Positions 61,485 to 64,000 of a DNA stretch of 64,000 nucleotides are shown here, in pieces. Every line of letters starts with the position of its first letter. The first letter of the stretch is position 1. Both the position numbers and the translations under genes were made by a program. Origin of the DNA: Hyphomicrobium_A sp963726795 (lineage in GTDB: Bacteria; Pseudomonadota; Alphaproteobacteria; Rhizobiales; Hyphomicrobiaceae); the NCBI GenBank assembly GCA_963726795.1, contig CAVSDD010000004.1:868001-932000 (forward strand). Reading direction: 5' to 3'. A model generated the notes under the pieces. That model did not search any database, was not told the origin of the DNA, and worked only from the letters and a program-made list of their open reading frames with translations.

Positions 61485-62523
61485 CAAGGCAATAGCCGCT
61501 CTTGCGGCCGCGTTCTTGCTGTGTGCGTGCGTAGTTGGAGCGGCGGCCGCGCCGGCGAAGTATACCTCGCCGCAGGACGCGCTCGACCAGGGCATCGGGG
61601 CCTACAACGGCGGCTTCTATGAGATCGCGGTCCCGGCGCTCGAGTATGCGGACAAGGCGCACCTGTTCCTTGCTCCCTACTATCTGGCGCGCATCTACTC
61701 CGACAACAACGGGCCTCTGACCGATCATACCAGGGCCTACGAGCTTTATCTGCGGATGGCGGAGGAGCACACCGACGTCGATCCCGACGACGACCAGCGT
61801 GCGCCGTACGTCGCCAGGGCAATGACGCAGATCGCAAGCTATCTGATGAGCGGTTTGCCCGCGGCAGGCGTGCAGCCCAATGCGTTGCTCGCTGCGGAGT
61901 ATCTGCGCGAGGCGGCGCAATTCTTCCGCGATGAGGACGCCCAATTCGAGCTCGCCAAGCTTTATCTGCGCGGCGAGGGCACCGACAGCGATCGCAACTA
62001 TGCCAAGCACTGGCTGTCCGTGCTGAGCCAGCGCGGCCACGCCGGCGCCCAGGCCTTCCTTGCGGACCTGCTCTGGCGCGGCAAATTCATGCCGGCCGAT
62101 CCGGTGCGCGCCTTCGCGCTGATCACGCTGGCGGTCACCAACGCGTCGCCCTACGAGCGCGTCTGGATCGAGGACATCTACCAGAACATCTATTGCGGCG
62201 TCGCTCAGAGCGTGCGCAAGCAGGCGACGGGCCTCGTTGCAGACTGGCGCACGCGCTACAGCCGCAAGCCGGACGTGCGCGATCGCTCGGGTCTGGGCAT
62301 CTTGGATACGCAGGCAAATCGCACCTGCGGAAACGGTGAGCCGGTTCCGCTGGTATCGGGTGCTTCGGCAGTCCAGACCGCGCCGGCAATCACGCCTGGA
62401 CCCGCGCCGCAGGACTTCGTGAAGAAGGCCGGAGGGACGGATTTGCATGATGTCGGTGCCAGCGTGCCGGCGGTTCCTGCAGCGCCGCAGCCGCTGCCGG
62501 CCGCTACGGCGCCTGCTCGCTGA
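61471..62523 (+). CDS. Sel1-like repeat periplasmic protein, ExoR-like
   Basis: A 350-residue protein with a signal peptide (about 1-27, 'IAALAAAFLLCACVVGAAAA'). The Sel1-type repeat region resembles ExoR of Sinorhizobium in layout: 'GIGAYNGGFYEIAVPALEYA', 'YYLARIYSDNNGPLTD', 'ASYLMSGLPAAGVQPNALL', 'AQFELAKLYLRGEGTDSD' and 'KHWLSVLSQRGHAGAQAFLA'. ExoR is a periplasmic inhibitor of the ExoS-ChvI two-component system controlling exopolysaccharide and motility. The tail after about residue 280 is Pro/Ala-rich and not part of ExoR. The function as an ExoR is inferred. It starts 14 bases before the ilvD stop. Confidence 0.72.
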   Translation: MRTFDKAIAALAAAFLLCACVVGAAAAPAKYTSPQDALDQGIGAYNGGFYEIAVPALEYADKAHLFLAPYYLARIYSDNNGPLTDHTRAYELYLRMAEEHTDVDPDDDQRAPYVARAMTQIASYLMSGLPAAGVQPNALLAAEYLREAAQFFRDEDAQFELAKLYLRGEGTDSDRNYAKHWLSVLSQRGHAGAQAFLADLLWRGKFMPADPVRAFALITLAVTNASPYERVWIEDIYQNIYCGVAQSVRKQATGLVADWRTRYSRKPDVRDRSGLGILDTQANRTCGNGEPVPLVSGASAVQTAPAITPGPAPQDFVKKAGGTDLHDVGASVPAVPAAPQPLPAATAPAR

Positions 62524-62547
62524 ACACACGCGTCTCTAGCCCGCGCA

Positions 62548-62592
62548 ACAAAAAGTCCTGCTCGCAGCAATGCGCGCAGGACTTCTCATTTT
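62548..62592. terminator. bidirectional intrinsic terminator
   Basis: AAGTCCTGC (62553-62561) pairs with GCAGGACTT (62576-62584). On the minus strand the stem is followed by TTTGTTG and on the + strand by ctcatttt. It sits between convergent stops at 62523 and 62610 and can serve both. Confidence 0.8.
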
Positions 62593-62609
62593 GAACTGGA
62601 CTTGCTGGC

Positions 62610-63068
62610 TCAGCGCTTGTGCAGGCTCAGCGATGCGGAAGCGCCTTCGCCCGACAGATCGATACTCTGGCTGCTGCCGTTGACGGCGACGCGAATGGTC
62701 CCGTGCACGTTGAAATCGCTGTTGTAGAAGCTGCCGCGATAGCGGTTTGCCGACACCTTATAAACCGTGGCGGTCTGCGAAGCTTTGCCGGAGCTCGTGG
62801 CGCACGTGGCCTGCACCGTATAGCTGTCGCCGCCGTTCCGCTGATAGCTCGCGCGGCAGCTCGCTCGTTCCTTGTTGCCGGTCGAGAAGGCAACCCAGCC
62901 GCCGCCGCTCCATGAGCCGGCGAGGTTGGGGCCGGGGTCGGCTGCGCTGGGACCAATGAGGCTTGCGACCGCAAGAGCGCACAGCGGCAGCACGAACCAC
63001 TTGTGCCGCGTGACCGAACGGGCTGCTCGCGCACTGGTAGACTTTTGCAAGGAGATCGGATTGTCCAT
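62610..63068 (-). CDS. small secreted beta-rich hypothetical protein
   Basis: 152 residues from ATG 63068; the frame is open upstream but there is no better start. A signal or anchor segment covers about 24-44 ('WFVLPLCALAVASLIGPSAA'). The mature part is strand-rich with the pattern 'LAGSWSGGGWVAF', 'RASCRASYQRNGGDSYTV', 'ATCATSSGKASQTATVYKV' and 'NRYRGSFYNSDFNVHGTIRV'. Two Cys (in ASCRAS and QATCAT) may bond. The repeated Gly/Ser-Tyr strands recur in small exported proteins of Rhizobiales, but no function is known. A terminator lies just past its stop. Confidence 0.75.
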   Translation of the reverse strand: MDNPISLQKSTSARAARSVTRHKWFVLPLCALAVASLIGPSAADPGPNLAGSWSGGGWVAFSTGNKERASCRASYQRNGGDSYTVQATCATSSGKASQTATVYKVSANRYRGSFYNSDFNVHGTIRVAVNGSSQSIDLSGEGASASLSLHKR

Positions 63069-63441
63069 AGCTGACCCTTCAAGTCGCAATCGGCCAACAA
63101 CCAATCCCGCCAGTTTACACGAGATGGCGCCGGTGAGGATAAGTGGGGCCCCTTAGTGGCGGCGACAATGGCGGATATTCGTAACAAGAGGCTGAACGGC
63201 AACGCGCCAGAAAACCCGCTACCGGTTTCTCTTTGACGGCGGGTGCGAACGCTAAAGCCGCATTCGACCGGAGAAAAACGCCAATCGGCGCATCGCCAAC
63301 CAATGCAGCGTGCTGCACTGCACTGTTTCCCAGGGAACAGCAACGTGGTGCGCTCAGAGTAAATTGGCCATTCGGCATTTGCCGCGATTTATGTACTGGG
63401 CGGCCAAAATCCAAGTCCGACAAATCGCAAAGGAGACGCGC
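63069..63441. other. divergent intergenic region (373 bp)
   Basis: A gap between the minus-strand secreted protein and the + strand TPR gene, which need promoters here. No gene, tRNA or T-tailed hairpin was found. The sequence is less GC-rich around 63335-63440. Confidence 0.45.
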
Positions 63442-64000
63442 ATGCTGCGCTCGACCGGCCGTTTCGTGTGCACGTGCGCACTCGTGTTTGCTGCTGGCTT
63501 CGCGCCGGCATACGCCGGCATGCAGAACGATCTGGAGCTTTGCACCGCCGCCCAGGGGCGCTCGTCCGCTGCGGCTTGCACGCGCGTCATGAACAGCGGG
63601 CGGCTGCGCGATCAAGACGTCTACATCGGCTATTACAACCGGGCGGACGCCTACGAAAAAGCCGGAGATTTCGCCAAGGCGCTGGCCGACCTCGACAAGG
63701 TCATCGAGATCAAGCCGAAGTTTGCGCGCGGATACCTGGCGCGCGGCCTGGTGCAGGACGATCTTGGTGCAACCGACAAAGCGCTGGCCGATCTCGATCG
63801 CGCCATTGTGCTCAAGCCGGATGACGCGGGGATTTATGTCCATCGCGCCACGGTGCTGCGCGGCAAGCGGGATTTCGAAGGGGCCCTTGCTGACCTGAAG
63901 AAAGCGGCGGACCTCGACCCCAAGCGCGAGAAAACACCTCTGCAGCGGGCGATCGTGCTGGCCGAAAGCGGCGACATCAAAGCCGCGAGCGACGCGGCGG
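63442..64000 (+). CDS. secreted tetratricopeptide repeat protein (partial, cut by window end)
   Basis: The start ATG 63442 is preceded by 'aaaggagacgcgc', a strong ribosome-binding site. A signal peptide covers about residues 1-27 ('FVCTCALVFAAGFAPAYAG'). The TPR region has four or more helix pairs with the usual W/L-G-Y-A/P pattern: 'YNRADAYEKAGDFAKALADL', 'ARGLVQDDLGATDKALADL', 'VHRATVLRGKRDFEGALADL' and 'LQRAIVLAESGDIKAAS'. Two Cys ('LCTAAQ', 'ACTRVM') near the mature start may pair. Probably a periplasmic protein-binding scaffold. The end is not in the window. Confidence 0.85.
   Translation, partial: MLRSTGRFVCTCALVFAAGFAPAYAGMQNDLELCTAAQGRSSAAACTRVMNSGRLRDQDVYIGYYNRADAYEKAGDFAKALADLDKVIEIKPKFARGYLARGLVQDDLGATDKALADLDRAIVLKPDDAGIYVHRATVLRGKRDFEGALADLKKAADLDPKREKTPLQRAIVLAESGDIKAASDAA

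Overview
The window comes from a GC-rich alphaproteobacterium, most likely of the order Hyphomicrobiales (Rhizobiales). The evidence is an NDUFA12-type complex I subunit next to a DUF2155 protein, a PopZ polar organiser in a pcm-tolC-popZ-valS cluster, an LdtR-type MarR regulator beside an L,D-transpeptidase, 5-aminolevulinate synthase, an Mg-type HemB, a B12-dependent ribonucleotide reductase and an ExoR-like Sel1 protein. The genus cannot be named from the sequence alone. No phage, transposase, CRISPR array or rRNA was seen. This is ordinary chromosome, densely packed.

Layout. 0-10 kb: the end of an unrecognised gene, a TPR-methyltransferase fusion, then a long minus-strand run (GAF-GGDEF cyclase, uvrB, metallophosphoesterase, DUF1648 membrane protein, MmcQ/YjbR protein, periplasmic carbonic anhydrase). 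10-18 kb: DUF1223 protein, patatin-like lipase, YaiI/DUF188, isoprenylcysteine methyltransferase-like protein, a structured repeat (copy A), DUF486, an SDR, a sortase-like protein with a small membrane protein, and an aspartate aminotransferase. 18-28.5 kb: EF-G-like GTPase, fluoride channel, carotenoid oxygenase (frameshifted), catalase-related peroxidase, DUF1232, MsrB, sfsA (frameshifted), a CinA/MoaB-type protein, an RlpA-like protein and an unknown gene (frameshifted) in the nrdJ operon. 28.5-36 kb: nrdJ, NDUFA12 subunit, DUF2155, hemB and an extensin-like protein. 36-50.5 kb: enoyl-CoA hydratase/HIBYL-CoA hydrolase-like protein, ldtR, L,D-transpeptidase, hemA, glyA, then the compact nrdR-ribD-ribE-ribBX-ribH-nusB-thiL operon, a second L,D-transpeptidase (frameshifted) and a site-2 protease. 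50.5-64 kb: repeat copy B, tRNA-Asn, tRNA-Cys, pcm, tolC, popZ, valS, ilvD (frameshifted), an ExoR-like protein, a small secreted protein and the start of a TPR protein.

The genes are largely housekeeping: riboflavin, thiamine, tetrapyrrole and branched-chain amino acid synthesis, deoxynucleotide supply and its regulator NrdR, envelope remodelling, and polarity.

The most unusual feature is a pair of inverted, non-coding repeats of about 445 bp (13.4-13.84 kb on + and 50.54-50.98 kb on -). Several predicted hairpins have changed sequence between the copies while keeping base pairing, which suggests a structured RNA or an RNA-like mobile repeat. Second, five genes carry nine single-base indels, several of them in short homopolymers. 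One of the genes is ilvD, so sequencing error must be excluded before any of them is called a true pseudogene.
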